Shown piece after piece: positions 7,578 to 13,778 of a DNA stretch of 16,794 nucleotides. The position numbers and the translations under genes were made by a program. Origin of the DNA: Anaerolineae bacterium (lineage in GTDB: Bacteria > Chloroflexota > Anaerolineae > B4-G1); assembly GCA_030612585.1 (NCBI GenBank), contig JAUWNP010000092.1:1-16794 (forward strand). The letters run 5' to 3'. Positions within the stretch are counted from its first letter, which is position 1. Every line of letters starts with the position of its first letter. The notes beneath the pieces were generated by a model that saw only the letters and a list, made by a program, of their open reading frames with translations, had not been told where the DNA came from and did not search any database.

Positions 7578-7617
7578 CGGAAAAGGGTAGGAGCCCAACC
7601 GTGTTGGGCGTTTTCCG
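7578..7617. repeat. Nested hairpin upstream of yjbQ
   Basis: The inner stem is GCCCAAC (7593-7599), loop CGT, GTTGGGC (7603-7609). The outer arms CGGAAAA (7578-7584) and TTTTCCG (7611-7617) also pair. On the plus strand the inner stem is followed by GTTTTCC, like a short terminator. On the minus strand it would sit in the leader of yjbQ, which could affect its expression. Confidence 0.55.
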
Positions 7618-7623
7618 GCCCCA

Positions 7624-7707
7624 GATTGTACACCGCCCCGCCCGCCTGCGCAAGCCGGCGCGTGAGTAACGGCGAAACGACCGCCCCGGCCTGCACGGTT
7701 GGGGTGA
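7624..7707. repeat. Hairpin repeat family, copy C (84 bp)
   Basis: The same length and order as copy A: GATTGTA start, GCGCAAGCC, GCGTGAGTAACGGCGAAACGA, then the hairpin CCGCCCCGGCC (7681-7691), loop TGCAC, GGTTGGGGTGA (7697-7707). It lies upstream of yjbQ on the minus strand, with the hairpin end away from the gene. Confidence 0.75.
7625..7653 (-). promoter_or_regulatory. Promoter candidate inside repeat C, facing yjbQ
   Basis: The minus strand has TTGCGC (7648-7653), 17 bases, then TACAAT (7625-7630). The same arrangement, TTGCGT-17-TACAAT, occurs in copy A. Transcription would start near 7618 and run through the nested hairpin into yjbQ. Confidence 0.45.
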
Positions 7708-7838
7708 TTTGCGGCGGTGGCGGCTGGTTTGTCCTTTGTGGGGATGTTTGGCATACTGAGTGTGTACGTTACACCAGTAGAAAAGACCCCAGAGCCCACA
7801 CGGGCGCTGAGACTTGTCGAGAGTTCTTTGCCAGGAAA

Positions 7839-7929
7839 CACAACAACGAATTTAGAATGGAGCGAATTTGGACCACACAGACTTTGTCCCAAGAGCACTC
7901 ATTCGTTTATTTCTCCATTCGTTGTAGTG
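7839..7929. repeat. Imperfect palindrome, 91 bp, MITE-like
   Basis: The outer arms CACAACAACGAAT (7839-7851) and ATTCGTTGTAGTG (7917-7929) pair at 12 of 13 positions. Inner arms GAATGGAG (7855-7862) and CTCCATTC (7913-7920) are perfect, and CGAAT/ATTCG pairs further in. The two arm sets overlap, so the left arm seems to carry a few extra bases. It encodes nothing. Confidence 0.55.
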
Positions 7930-8055
7930 TTTTTATGCAGAACTCCCACTTGGCCATAATCCGTTCAATCCGTTCTCAAAATCCGTTGACAGCACGCAGA
8001 AAAGCCCCCACTGTTATTGACCCGGTTATAATGGTCCATACGTGACCGCTGCACA

Positions 8056-8095
8056 ACCGCCCCGCCCTGCACGGTCGGGGCGGTCTTCTGTTGCT
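8056..8095 (+). terminator. Intrinsic-terminator-like hairpin (repeat copy D)
   Basis: The stem ACCGCCCCGCCC (8056-8067), loop TGCAC, GGTCGGGGCGGT (8073-8084) pairs over 12 positions with one mismatch. It is followed on the plus strand by the pyrimidine-rich CTTCTGTTGCTT. It is the best-paired member of the hairpin family and lacks most of the 84-bp body. It lies 30 bases before the protease promoter and would shield that gene from upstream transcription. Confidence 0.65.
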
Positions 8096-8114
8096 TGGCT
8101 AGCGGGTATAAGTT

Positions 8115-8143
8115 TTGACTTCTGCGCAAGGTTAGGCTATACT
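8115..8143 (+). promoter_or_regulatory. Sigma-70-type promoter of the protease gene
   Basis: TTGACT (8115-8120), a 17-base spacer, then TATACT (8138-8143), each five of six to consensus. Transcription would start near 8150, about 70 bases before the ATG. Confidence 0.7.
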
Positions 8144-8219
8144 GTTCAAGACACCCAAAGCGGTGGGAGTGCCCTGAATATGAGCATTCACACAAATCGA
8201 ATCAGAGAGGAGGTATCAG

Positions 8220-9215
8220 ATGGCCATAGAGGAAGTCAGACGCATCAAGGCGCAACAGGCTGGCCCTTTGCTGAGCAAGAGCAACGTGGTGGCCTGTGGC
8301 GTCGGCTACAAAGAGGTTGGCGGGGTCAGGACCGACGAACTGTGTGTGATCGTCTCGGTCGCTAAGAAGGTACTCAAAGCAGAACTGGCACCCGCCGATC
8401 TCGTCCCTCAGGTCCTGGAGGGGATCAAGACTGATGTGCAAGAGACGGGGGTGATCCGGGCTCTGCAAGACCACACCATCAAGTGGCGACCAGCGCCAGG
8501 GGGCGTCTCCTGTGGGCACGTTGACATTACAGCGGGCACGCTTGGCTGTCTGGTGAGCAGAGGAGACCAGATCTACATCCTGAGCAATAACCACGTGCTG
8601 GCCAATTCAAATCAGGCCCAGCCCGGGGATCTGATCCTGCAGCCAGGGCCACACGACGGTGGTACCATTGAGGACCAGATCGCCATCCTGGAAGAGTTTG
8701 TGCCCATCAACTTCGGCACTTCCATCCCCACCTGCCCGATTGCCACCGGGATGGCTGCAATCCTCAACTGGATGGCAGGACTTGTAGGTTCCCAGCATCG
8801 CCTTCAGGCTTTCCAAGAGAACCCCGAGATGAATCTGGTGGACGCTGCCATTGCCAGACCCATTTCTGCCGACCTCGTGGAGAAGCGGATTCTTGAGATC
8901 GGGGAGCCCCAGGGGATTGGCGAAGGGACTCTGGGTCTGGCGATTCGCAAGAGCGGGCGCACCACAGCCTTGACCAGCGGTGAGATCACGCAGATAGATG
9001 CGACAGTGCAGGTAAGTTATGGCGCGGGGAAGACGGCCACCTTCACCGACCAGTTGATGGCGGGGGCTATGAGTTCTGGTGGCGATTCAGGGTCTGCGGT
9101 GCTGGATGAAAGTGACCGCGTCATCGGGCTACTCTTTGCTGGCTCCGACTCGACCACGATTATCAATCGTATCCAGAACGTCGTGGCAGCACTGAATGTG
9201 AATATCGCTCCCTGA
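8220..9215 (+). CDS. Trypsin-fold serine protease without signal peptide
   Basis: A 331-aa protein with a chymotrypsin/trypsin-type catalytic triad: H125 in LSNNHVLA, D208 in NLVDAAIARP, and S290 in SSGGDSGSAVL. Residues about 1-100 form a separate N-terminal part (LLSKSNVVACGVGYKEV, then a VIVSVAKK strand and IKTDVQETG) of a kind seen before such domains in bacterial relatives of plant NAL1. There is no signal peptide, lipobox or membrane segment, so it should be cytoplasmic unless exported by another route. No PDZ domain is present, unlike the HtrA gene at 12530. Residues about 160-200 are an insert between the His and Asp motifs (FGTSIPTCPIATGMAA). A GAGAGGAGG-type site stands just before ATG 8220, and a good promoter and shielding terminator lie upstream. 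It is probably a single-gene unit. Substrate unknown. Confidence 0.85.
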   Translation: MAIEEVRRIKAQQAGPLLSKSNVVACGVGYKEVGGVRTDELCVIVSVAKKVLKAELAPADLVPQVLEGIKTDVQETGVIRALQDHTIKWRPAPGGVSCGHVDITAGTLGCLVSRGDQIYILSNNHVLANSNQAQPGDLILQPGPHDGGTIEDQIAILEEFVPINFGTSIPTCPIATGMAAILNWMAGLVGSQHRLQAFQENPEMNLVDAAIARPISADLVEKRILEIGEPQGIGEGTLGLAIRKSGRTTALTSGEITQIDATVQVSYGAGKTATFTDQLMAGAMSSGGDSGSAVLDESDRVIGLLFAGSDSTTIINRIQNVVAALNVNIAP

Positions 9216-9260
9216 AGACTGGACAGCACAAAGTTACATCACACCGTCCCTGCGTTTCTC

Positions 9261-9378
9261 AGGTGCAACGCACTGTTGCTACAAATCTGCCTGCTCTACG
9301 GTGCAATCCACTGCGAGTACTCGTGGCAGGCTGCTGGACGAAATCGCTGAAGTGGCAAGAAACAAGTGCGTTGCACCT
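9261..9378. mobile_element. MITE-like palindromic element, 118 bp
   Basis: Terminal inverted repeats AGGTGCAACGCACT (9261-9274) and AGTGCGTTGCACCT (9365-9378) match perfectly over 14 bases. The centre has a perfect 10-bp palindrome CGAGTACTCG (9314-9323), flanked by CTGCC/GGCAG, so most of the element can fold on itself. It encodes no protein. It lies between two convergent genes (protease and lipid kinase), where it may also act as a two-way terminator. A non-autonomous transposon remnant is the likeliest reading; no transposase is in the window. Confidence 0.65.
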
Positions 9379-9381
9379 ACA

Positions 9382-10344
9382 TCATCTCATATCCGCTGCT
9401 GTCCCGGAATCCGTGTTCTCCCCTGATGCAGGCACGATCACCTGCAGCCGGCCCGGCAGGATCGTGTATTCGACGTGGGTCGCAGATAACTCGAACAGTT
9501 CGCCGTCGGCCTGGATGGGGGTGGGCGGATCGCACTCGATCGTCAGGCGGGTGGTGCGAGCATAGTGCACATGCGGGTCCTCGACGTGACTGCCGTCGAA
9601 GGTCTTGGGCAGCAGACGCAGCAACTGGAGCCGTCCCAACTTCACGCCAAATATGAAGTCCAGGTAGCCGTCGTCCATCTCGGCGCGGGGCGTCATCAAG
9701 AACGCACCTCCGGTGCGGCGGGTGTTGCCCACGGAGACCAGCGCGACCGGCCCCTCGTATTCCCCATCATCCCAGGCAAGCCGCATGTGCCAGGGCTTGT
9801 GACGGAGAATAGTCTTGAGCGCGGCCACGATGTAGCGCGGCGTGCCCTTGATCCGCTTCATCGCCCTCTCGGTGATGGTCACCATCGGCTCCAGCCCGAC
9901 CGCCGAGTTGTTGTCGAAATAGCGGCCGTTGACGCACCCCACGTCAACGATACGCGTGTGTCCCGCCAGGATGACCCGGCAGGCTGCTTCGATCTCCTTC
10001 TCCAGGCCGAGCATGTCGGTGAAATCGTCGGCCGAGCCGAGGGGGATGACACCCAGCGGGCCGACCATTCCATCGCTTCGGCTATGCTCAGCGCAAGCGC
10101 CAGCGGCCTGCATCAGGCCGTTGACCACCTCGCTGATGCTCCCGTCGCCACCAGCGGAGACGATGGGGGAGAAGCCCGCCAGCGCCGCCTCCCGCGCCAG
10201 TTCGATACCGTGGTTTGGCCCCTCGGTGGCGACCAATTCGTAGTCCAGGCCGATCTTCTGGCACACCCGCTCGATGTCGGGAATGGCTGCCTTGGCTTTC
10301 CAGCGGCCCGCATACGGGTTGACGATAATTTTGGTTGTATTCAT
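9382..10344 (-). CDS. Diacylglycerol kinase catalytic-domain protein (lipid kinase family)
   Basis: A 320-aa member of the DAGK/sphingosine-kinase/YegS family, which phosphorylates a lipid hydroxyl (often diacylglycerol) with ATP at the inner face of the membrane. Motifs: NPYAGRW (9-15), GGDGSISEVVNG (65-76, usually GGDGT), PLGSADDF (101-108, usually GTGNDF or GTANDF), and a C-terminal beta domain ending in IQADGE (277-282). The start is ATG 10344 rather than the longer frame to 10500, because the family begins here and GGGAGG/AAAGGA stand just upstream. Residues about 82-95 (GACAEHSRSDGMVG) are extra compared with usual members and resemble a dispersed repeat inserted in frame. The changed GTGND motif is close to the nucleotide site, so activity is likely but not certain. 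The lipid substrate cannot be told. Confidence 0.87.
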   Translation of the reverse strand: MNTTKIIVNPYAGRWKAKAAIPDIERVCQKIGLDYELVATEGPNHGIELAREAALAGFSPIVSAGGDGSISEVVNGLMQAAGACAEHSRSDGMVGPLGVIPLGSADDFTDMLGLEKEIEAACRVILAGHTRIVDVGCVNGRYFDNNSAVGLEPMVTITERAMKRIKGTPRYIVAALKTILRHKPWHMRLAWDDGEYEGPVALVSVGNTRRTGGAFLMTPRAEMDDGYLDFIFGVKLGRLQLLRLLPKTFDGSHVEDPHVHYARTTRLTIECDPPTPIQADGELFELSATHVEYTILPGRLQVIVPASGENTDSGTAADMR

Positions 10345-10366
10345 TTCCTTTGTCCTCCCAGGCTCT

Positions 10367-10395
10367 ATAATAGCGAAGATTGCCATTTTGCACAA
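10367..10395 (-). promoter_or_regulatory. Promoter candidate for lipid kinase
   Basis: The minus strand reads TTGTGC (10390-10395), 17 bases, then TATTAT (10367-10372). It is back-to-back with the rplY promoter. Confidence 0.45.
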
Positions 10396-10426
10396 GTGCG
10401 GTTGACTAAGTTGGCTGAGAGTGCGC

Positions 10427-10455
10427 TTGACGAAAGCGACGGTTTGCGCTACAAT
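10427..10455 (+). promoter_or_regulatory. Promoter of rplY
   Basis: TTGACG (10427-10432), a 17-base spacer, TACAAT (10450-10455); each is five of six to consensus. The -10 lies inside a perfect inverted repeat GCGCTA/TAGCGC (10446-10451 and 10455-10460), a possible operator. GTGCGSTTGAC is repeated at 10396 and 10421. The start of transcription would be near 10462. Confidence 0.65.
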
Positions 10456-10466
10456 AGCGCAGCCGT

Positions 10467-10490
10467 GCGGACGGGCTAAGTCCCGCCCGC
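10467..10490 (+). promoter_or_regulatory. Hairpin in rplY leader
   Basis: GCGGACGGG (10467-10475) pairs with CCCGCCCGC (10482-10490) with one mismatch, around a CTAAGT loop. It stands only a few bases after the expected transcript start and about 57 before the gene, without a T-run. It could be an RNA-stability element or a regulatory leader. Confidence 0.4.
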
Positions 10491-10547
10491 TTGGTTGCAA
10501 GATGACTATTCCGCCATCAGGCGCGGCAAGTGTTCGGGAGGTAATGA

Positions 10548-11213
10548 ATGGCAGAGCAGGTTGAATTGACAGCCGAAAAGCGGGCAGTGCTGGGCAAGCA
10601 GGTGCAGCAACTGCGACGGCAAGGGTGGATACCCGGCGTGATGTACGGGCGTGGCTTCGACACCGTGTCTTTGCAGTTCAAGGCCCGGAGTTTGACGCAG
10701 GTGCTCTCGCAGGTCGGTGGTAGCCAACTCATCCGCATCAAGGTCAAGGGGCAGAAGCAACTTGAGATGGCCCTCGTGCGCGATGTGCAGCGCGATTGTA
10801 TCCGGGGCACTCTGTTGCACGTGGACTTCTATCGTGTGATGATGACTGAGCGCCTCACGACTGAGATACCGTTGGCAATAGTGGGGGAATCCCCGGTGCT
10901 GGAACAGAACGAGGGTATTCTGCTGCACGGTATCTCTACCATTGAGGTTGAGTGTCTGCCTGGCGACCTGGTGGACACGCTAGAAGTGGACCTCTCCGAC
11001 CTGGTAGAGGTGGATCAGGCGTTGCACGTGCGTGATCTGGCCGTCCCGGCCGGCATAGAGGTTCTCACCGGCCCGGACGAGATGATTGTACGCATAGCCC
11101 CGCTGGGTGCGGAGGAAGAGGAAGAGGAGGAGGAAGAGCTACTGCTCGAGGCCGAAGAGGTCGAGGTCATCACGGAGGCCCAGACCAAGGAGACATCTGC
11201 CGAAGAGGATTAG
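10548..11213 (+). CDS. rplY: 50S ribosomal protein L25 (CTC/TL5 form)
   Basis: A 221-aa 5S rRNA-binding ribosomal protein of the long CTC type. The N-terminal L25 domain (about 1-95) has KRAVLGKQVQQLRRQGWIPG followed by VMYGR, the classic start of the family, and LLHVDFYRV (89-97). The second, TL5-type beta domain covers about 103-186 (IPLAIVGESP to MIVRIAP). The tail from 188 is strongly acidic, with ten consecutive Glu (189-198 region broken by LLL) and more acidic residues to the end, a common feature of this form. GGGAGG stands before ATG 10548. It has its own promoter and a downstream stem-loop, so it is probably a one-gene transcript. It is divergent from the lipid kinase gene. Confidence 0.95.
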   Translation: MAEQVELTAEKRAVLGKQVQQLRRQGWIPGVMYGRGFDTVSLQFKARSLTQVLSQVGGSQLIRIKVKGQKQLEMALVRDVQRDCIRGTLLHVDFYRVMMTERLTTEIPLAIVGESPVLEQNEGILLHGISTIEVECLPGDLVDTLEVDLSDLVEVDQALHVRDLAVPAGIEVLTGPDEMIVRIAPLGAEEEEEEEEELLLEAEEVEVITEAQTKETSAEED

Positions 11214-11233
11214 CGACCGGCAGGGCGAGAGAC

Positions 11234-11275
11234 GAAGCGGAGACAGAGGAACAAGCCTGCCTCCGCTTCTCTGAT
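11234..11275 (+). terminator. Terminator-like stem-loop after rplY
   Basis: GAAGCGGAG (11234-11242) pairs perfectly with CTCCGCTTC (11261-11269) around an 18-base loop, followed by TCTGATTCTGG. The T-tract is poor, so efficiency is uncertain. Confidence 0.5.
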
Positions 11276-11321
11276 TCTGGTTCTGGAATGTCCATCTCAG
11301 CGGTGGTAACAACTCAAGCAT

Positions 11322-11446
11322 CGTCATTCTGAGCGACCGAAGGAGCCTGTCCTGAGCTAAGTCGAAGGAAGCGAAGAATCTCGCGTTGGCGATGATCCGA
11401 CACCCCAACAACGAGATTCCTCGTCGCTACGCTCCTCGGAATGACG
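11322..11446. repeat. Composite dispersed inverted repeat
   Basis: The ends CGTCATTCTGAG (11322-11333) and CTCGGAATGACG (11435-11446) are inverted repeats with one mismatch. Inside, GAAGAATCTCG is answered by CGAGATTCCTCG. The left arm also holds CCTGTCCTGAGC...GTCGAAGG, a second repeat type that seems to be nested in the first. Such GTCATTCTGAG/GGAATGAC palindromes are common dispersed elements in several bacterial phyla, Chloroflexota included. Confidence 0.7.
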
Positions 11447-11487
11447 CATCACGGATGGGCTGAGCGTAACCAACGGCGCTTTTGATC

Positions 11488-11516
11488 TTGACAGGGAAAG
11501 ACTTAGGGTATAGAAT
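11488..11516 (+). promoter_or_regulatory. Promoter of the J-protein/HtrA operon
   Basis: A perfect -35 TTGACA (11488-11493), 17 bases, then TAGAAT (11511-11516). Transcription would start near 11523, about 20 bases before ATG 11544. No CIRCE-like heat-shock operator is seen. Confidence 0.65.
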
Positions 11517-11543
11517 GAGACTATCTTTTGTGGGGTGGTGTAA

Positions 11544-12533
11544 ATGGAGTACAAGGATTACTACCAAATCCTGGGTGTGGATCGAAACGCAAGTGAGAAG
11601 GATATTAAGCGGGCCTACCGTCGGTTGGCCCGCCAATTGCATCCCGACGTCAACCCAGACGATAAACGGGCTGAGGAGAAGTTCAAAGAAATTAACGAGG
11701 CCCACGAGGTCTTGAGTGACCGGGAGAAGCGGGTCAAGTACGACCAGTTGGGCGCCAATTGGCAGCAATGGCAGCGTATGGGCCGCGACCCGGGCCAGTT
11801 TGACTGGTCACAGTGGTCCACCGGTGCGCCAGGAGGCGTGCACTTCGAATGGGACGGTGATCTGGGCAATATCTTTGGCGGCGCGGGTGCGGACATGTTC
11901 TCGGACTTCTTCCGCTCCCTCTTTGGCGGAACAGGCGGTGCAGGGCGCACGCGCGCCACTGATGACCTCTTCCGCCGCACGGCCGGCCGGCGCACGACGC
12001 GCGGACAAGATGTGGAAGCCCCGGTGGAGATCACATTGGAGGAGGCATTCCACGGCGCCACCCGCGTGTTGGAGCAAGATGGACGCCGAATTCAAGTGAA
12101 GATCCCACCGGGAGCGCGGAGTGGATCAAAGGTGCGGATCGCTGGCAAGGGTGGCCCTGGCTACGGAGGCGGCCCGACCGGCGATCTTTACCTCAATATC
12201 ACCGTCAAACCACACCCGGTTCTCAAGCGTGAGGAGGATAATCTGCGCTGCGACGTTGACGTGGACCTGTGCACCGCTGTGCTGGGCGGTCAGGCGCGAA
12301 TCTCGACGTTGAACGGTGATGTATCTTTGAAGATCCCCCCTGGCACCAACGGCGGCAAAACCTTCCGTCTGCGCGGCAAGGGGATGCCGAATCCGCGCAA
12401 TCCAAAGCAGCGTGGTGATCTGCTGGCTACAGTGCAGGTACAGGTCCCCCAAAAACTGAGCCCCCGCGAGCGGGAACTATTCGAGGAACTGGCCCGTCTT
12501 CGAGAGCCGTCTTCGAGAGAGGAAGTGAAATGA
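11544..12533 (+). CDS. J-domain co-chaperone, CbpA/DnaJ class B type
   Basis: A 329-aa Hsp40 that would deliver substrates to DnaK and stimulate its ATPase. The J domain covers about 4-70, with HPD at 33-35 and the [13 protein letters not shown] start. A Gly/Phe-rich segment follows (about 95-135). Two C-terminal substrate-binding beta domains run from about 155 to 302 ([14 protein letters not shown], later [13 protein letters not shown]). The CxxCxGxG zinc-finger repeats of true DnaJ are absent, so it is of the CbpA type. Residues 69-92 are unusually rich in Trp and Gln ([14 protein letters not shown]). The ribosome binding site (GGGGTGG) is only fair. The stop codon overlaps the HtrA start as ATGA, so the two proteins are made together. 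No dnaK or grpE lies in the window. Confidence 0.92.
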   Translation: MEYKDYYQILGVDRNASEKDIKRAYRRLARQLHPDVNPDDKRAEEKFKEINEAHEVLSDREKRVKYDQLGANWQQWQRMGRDPGQFDWSQWSTGAPGGVHFEWDGDLGNIFGGAGADMFSDFFRSLFGGTGGAGRTRATDDLFRRTAGRRTTRGQDVEAPVEITLEEAFHGATRVLEQDGRRIQVKIPPGARSGSKVRIAGKGGPGYGGGPTGDLYLNITVKPHPVLKREEDNLRCDVDVDLCTAVLGGQARISTLNGDVSLKIPPGTNGGKTFRLRGKGMPNPRNPKQRGDLLATVQVQVPQKLSPRERELFEELARLREPSSREEVK

Positions 12534-13711
12534 CCTCACGAAAGCATTTGGTGCTCGTCGCACTGCCTCTGCTGTTGGCTCTGCTCGCCTGTACCTGCGG
12601 CAGCCAGGAGTTCCTATTCCTGCCCACTCCGACTGTGCCATCCATTTCTGTACCCGCACCCGTGCTCGTCGCTACGCCCACTCCCCTGTCAGGTGAGATC
12701 ATCGCCGACGTGGACGCAGAAGACGCTATGCTGATCAACCTCTACCAGCGGACCAACCCAGGTGTGGTTTACATCGAAGTGCTGGTGAGAGAAGGAGAAA
12801 CCAATATACCACTTGGCAGCGGATCCGGCTTCGTGATAGATACGGAAGGTCATATCATTACCAACAATCACGTCGTGGAAGAAGCAACCCTTATCCGCGT
12901 CATTTTCTCCGATGGCACTGTAGCCGATGATGCCCAGGTACTGGGCCGGGACCCGTACTCAGACCTGGCGGTGGTCTTCGTGGACGTCTCTCCCGAACGA
13001 TTGGTGCCCCTGGAACTGGGCGATTCGAGCACACTCCAGGTGGGACAGCGGGTCATCGCCATCGGCAATCCCTTCGGACTGGAAGGAACGATGACCGTCG
13101 GTATCATCAGTGCACTGGGGCGCACGCTGCCGGCCCAGGTAATCCAGAACGCTGGCTTTCGCAACCCCGAGATCATCCAGACCGATGCGGCCATCAACCC
13201 GGGCAACTCCGGCGGGCCGCTGCTGAATACGCGCGGGCAGGTGATCGGCGTCAACACGGCCATCCGCTCGGCGACGGGCACCAACTCCGGCATTGGCTTC
13301 GCTGTGCCAGTCAACAGCGTCAAACACATCGTGCCCCATCTGATTGAGGAGGGTACCTACCACTACCCCTACCTGGGCATCACCTCCGACAATCGCTTCA
13401 CCGTAGCAGAACTAGCGGGGCCGCTGGGGCTGCTGGTGACCCACGGAGTGCTCATCTCCGAGGTCCAGCCTGAGACCGCTGCGTTCCGGGCCGGTCTGCG
13501 GGGCGGCGACCACGAGGTCGAGATCATGGGAGCAACGATCATGGCTGGCGGTGACATCATCGTCGCCATTGATGGATATGAACTGCGCGATTTCGATGAC
13601 CTGATCGCCTACCTGGTGCGCGAGACTGAAGTGGGACAGGAGGTTGTGTTGACGGTTATTCGAGATAGGACGGAGTTGGAGATTCCGGTGATATTAGGAG
13701 AGAGACCGTAG
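12530..13711 (+). CDS. HtrA/DegP-type serine protease, predicted lipoprotein
   Basis: A 393-aa envelope quality-control protease. Residues 1-21 form a lipoprotein signal ending in the lipobox LLAC with C21, followed by a Pro/Thr linker ([16 protein letters not shown]) and the trypsin-fold domain, so it should sit outside the cell membrane tethered by lipid. The triad is H114 (TNNHVVE), D145 (YSDLAVV) and S227 (GNSGGPL). One PDZ domain covers about 280-390, with YLGI at its start. It contains the segment [17 protein letters not shown], longer than in textbook PDZ domains but including the usual [10 protein letters not shown]. Proteases of this family degrade misfolded exported proteins. It starts inside the stop of the J-protein gene (ATGA), with GAGGAAG as its ribosome site. 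Coupling a cytoplasmic chaperone to an outside protease is noteworthy. Confidence 0.95.
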   Translation: MTSRKHLVLVALPLLLALLACTCGSQEFLFLPTPTVPSISVPAPVLVATPTPLSGEIIADVDAEDAMLINLYQRTNPGVVYIEVLVREGETNIPLGSGSGFVIDTEGHIITNNHVVEEATLIRVIFSDGTVADDAQVLGRDPYSDLAVVFVDVSPERLVPLELGDSSTLQVGQRVIAIGNPFGLEGTMTVGIISALGRTLPAQVIQNAGFRNPEIIQTDAAINPGNSGGPLLNTRGQVIGVNTAIRSATGTNSGIGFAVPVNSVKHIVPHLIEEGTYHYPYLGITSDNRFTVAELAGPLGLLVTHGVLISEVQPETAAFRAGLRGGDHEVEIMGATIMAGGDIIVAIDGYELRDFDDLIAYLVRETEVGQEVVLTVIRDRTELEIPVILGERP

Positions 13712-13778
13712 TCAATGACCAATGTAAGGGGGTTGCTGGCCAGATGGCCGCTAATATCTAAATAAGGGGGTAAAAGTG

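Larger units (their letters stand above)
7542..8219. other. Gene-free region rich in palindromes
   Basis: About 680 bases without a supportable gene. It contains a nested hairpin just upstream of yjbQ, repeat copy C, a 91-bp inverted repeat, three copies of ATCCGTT (about 7959-7987), copy D of the hairpin family, and the promoter and ribosome binding site of the protease gene. Composition drops towards AT in 7830-8000 compared with the genes around it, which suggests inserted or decayed DNA. Confidence 0.6.
11214..11543. other. Intergenic region between rplY and the J-protein gene
   Basis: No gene is supported. It holds the rplY terminator-like stem, a composite dispersed repeat (11322-11446) and the promoter of the J-protein gene. 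A 90-aa and a 65-aa minus-strand frame read through the repeat and are not considered genes. Confidence 0.65.

Noticed and set aside
8027..8032. TATAAT as the -10 of a promoter before hairpin D
   Set aside because: No -35 hexamer stands 16-18 bases upstream, and the hairpin follows at once. TTGACT-17-TATACT at 8115 is a better promoter.
6535..8084. Integron attC sites with gene cassettes
   Set aside because: The repeats recur between small genes and fold as hairpins, but the genes alternate in direction. No paired RYYYAAC/GTTRRRY core sites were found and no integrase is in the window.
9565..10479. A 304-aa plus-strand open frame
   Set aside because: It is antisense to the lipid kinase gene, lacks a ribosome site and runs into the rplY promoter.
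10345..10500. N-terminal extension of the lipid kinase by 52 residues
   Set aside because: The extension crosses both promoters, has no ribosome site, and the family starts at the NTTKIIVNP segment.
12519..12533. EEVK end of the J-protein as an EEVD-like chaperone tail
   Set aside because: EEVD tails belong to eukaryotic Hsp70/Hsp90. The same residues end the unrelated PKD protein and are explained by the ribosome site plus ATGA overlap.
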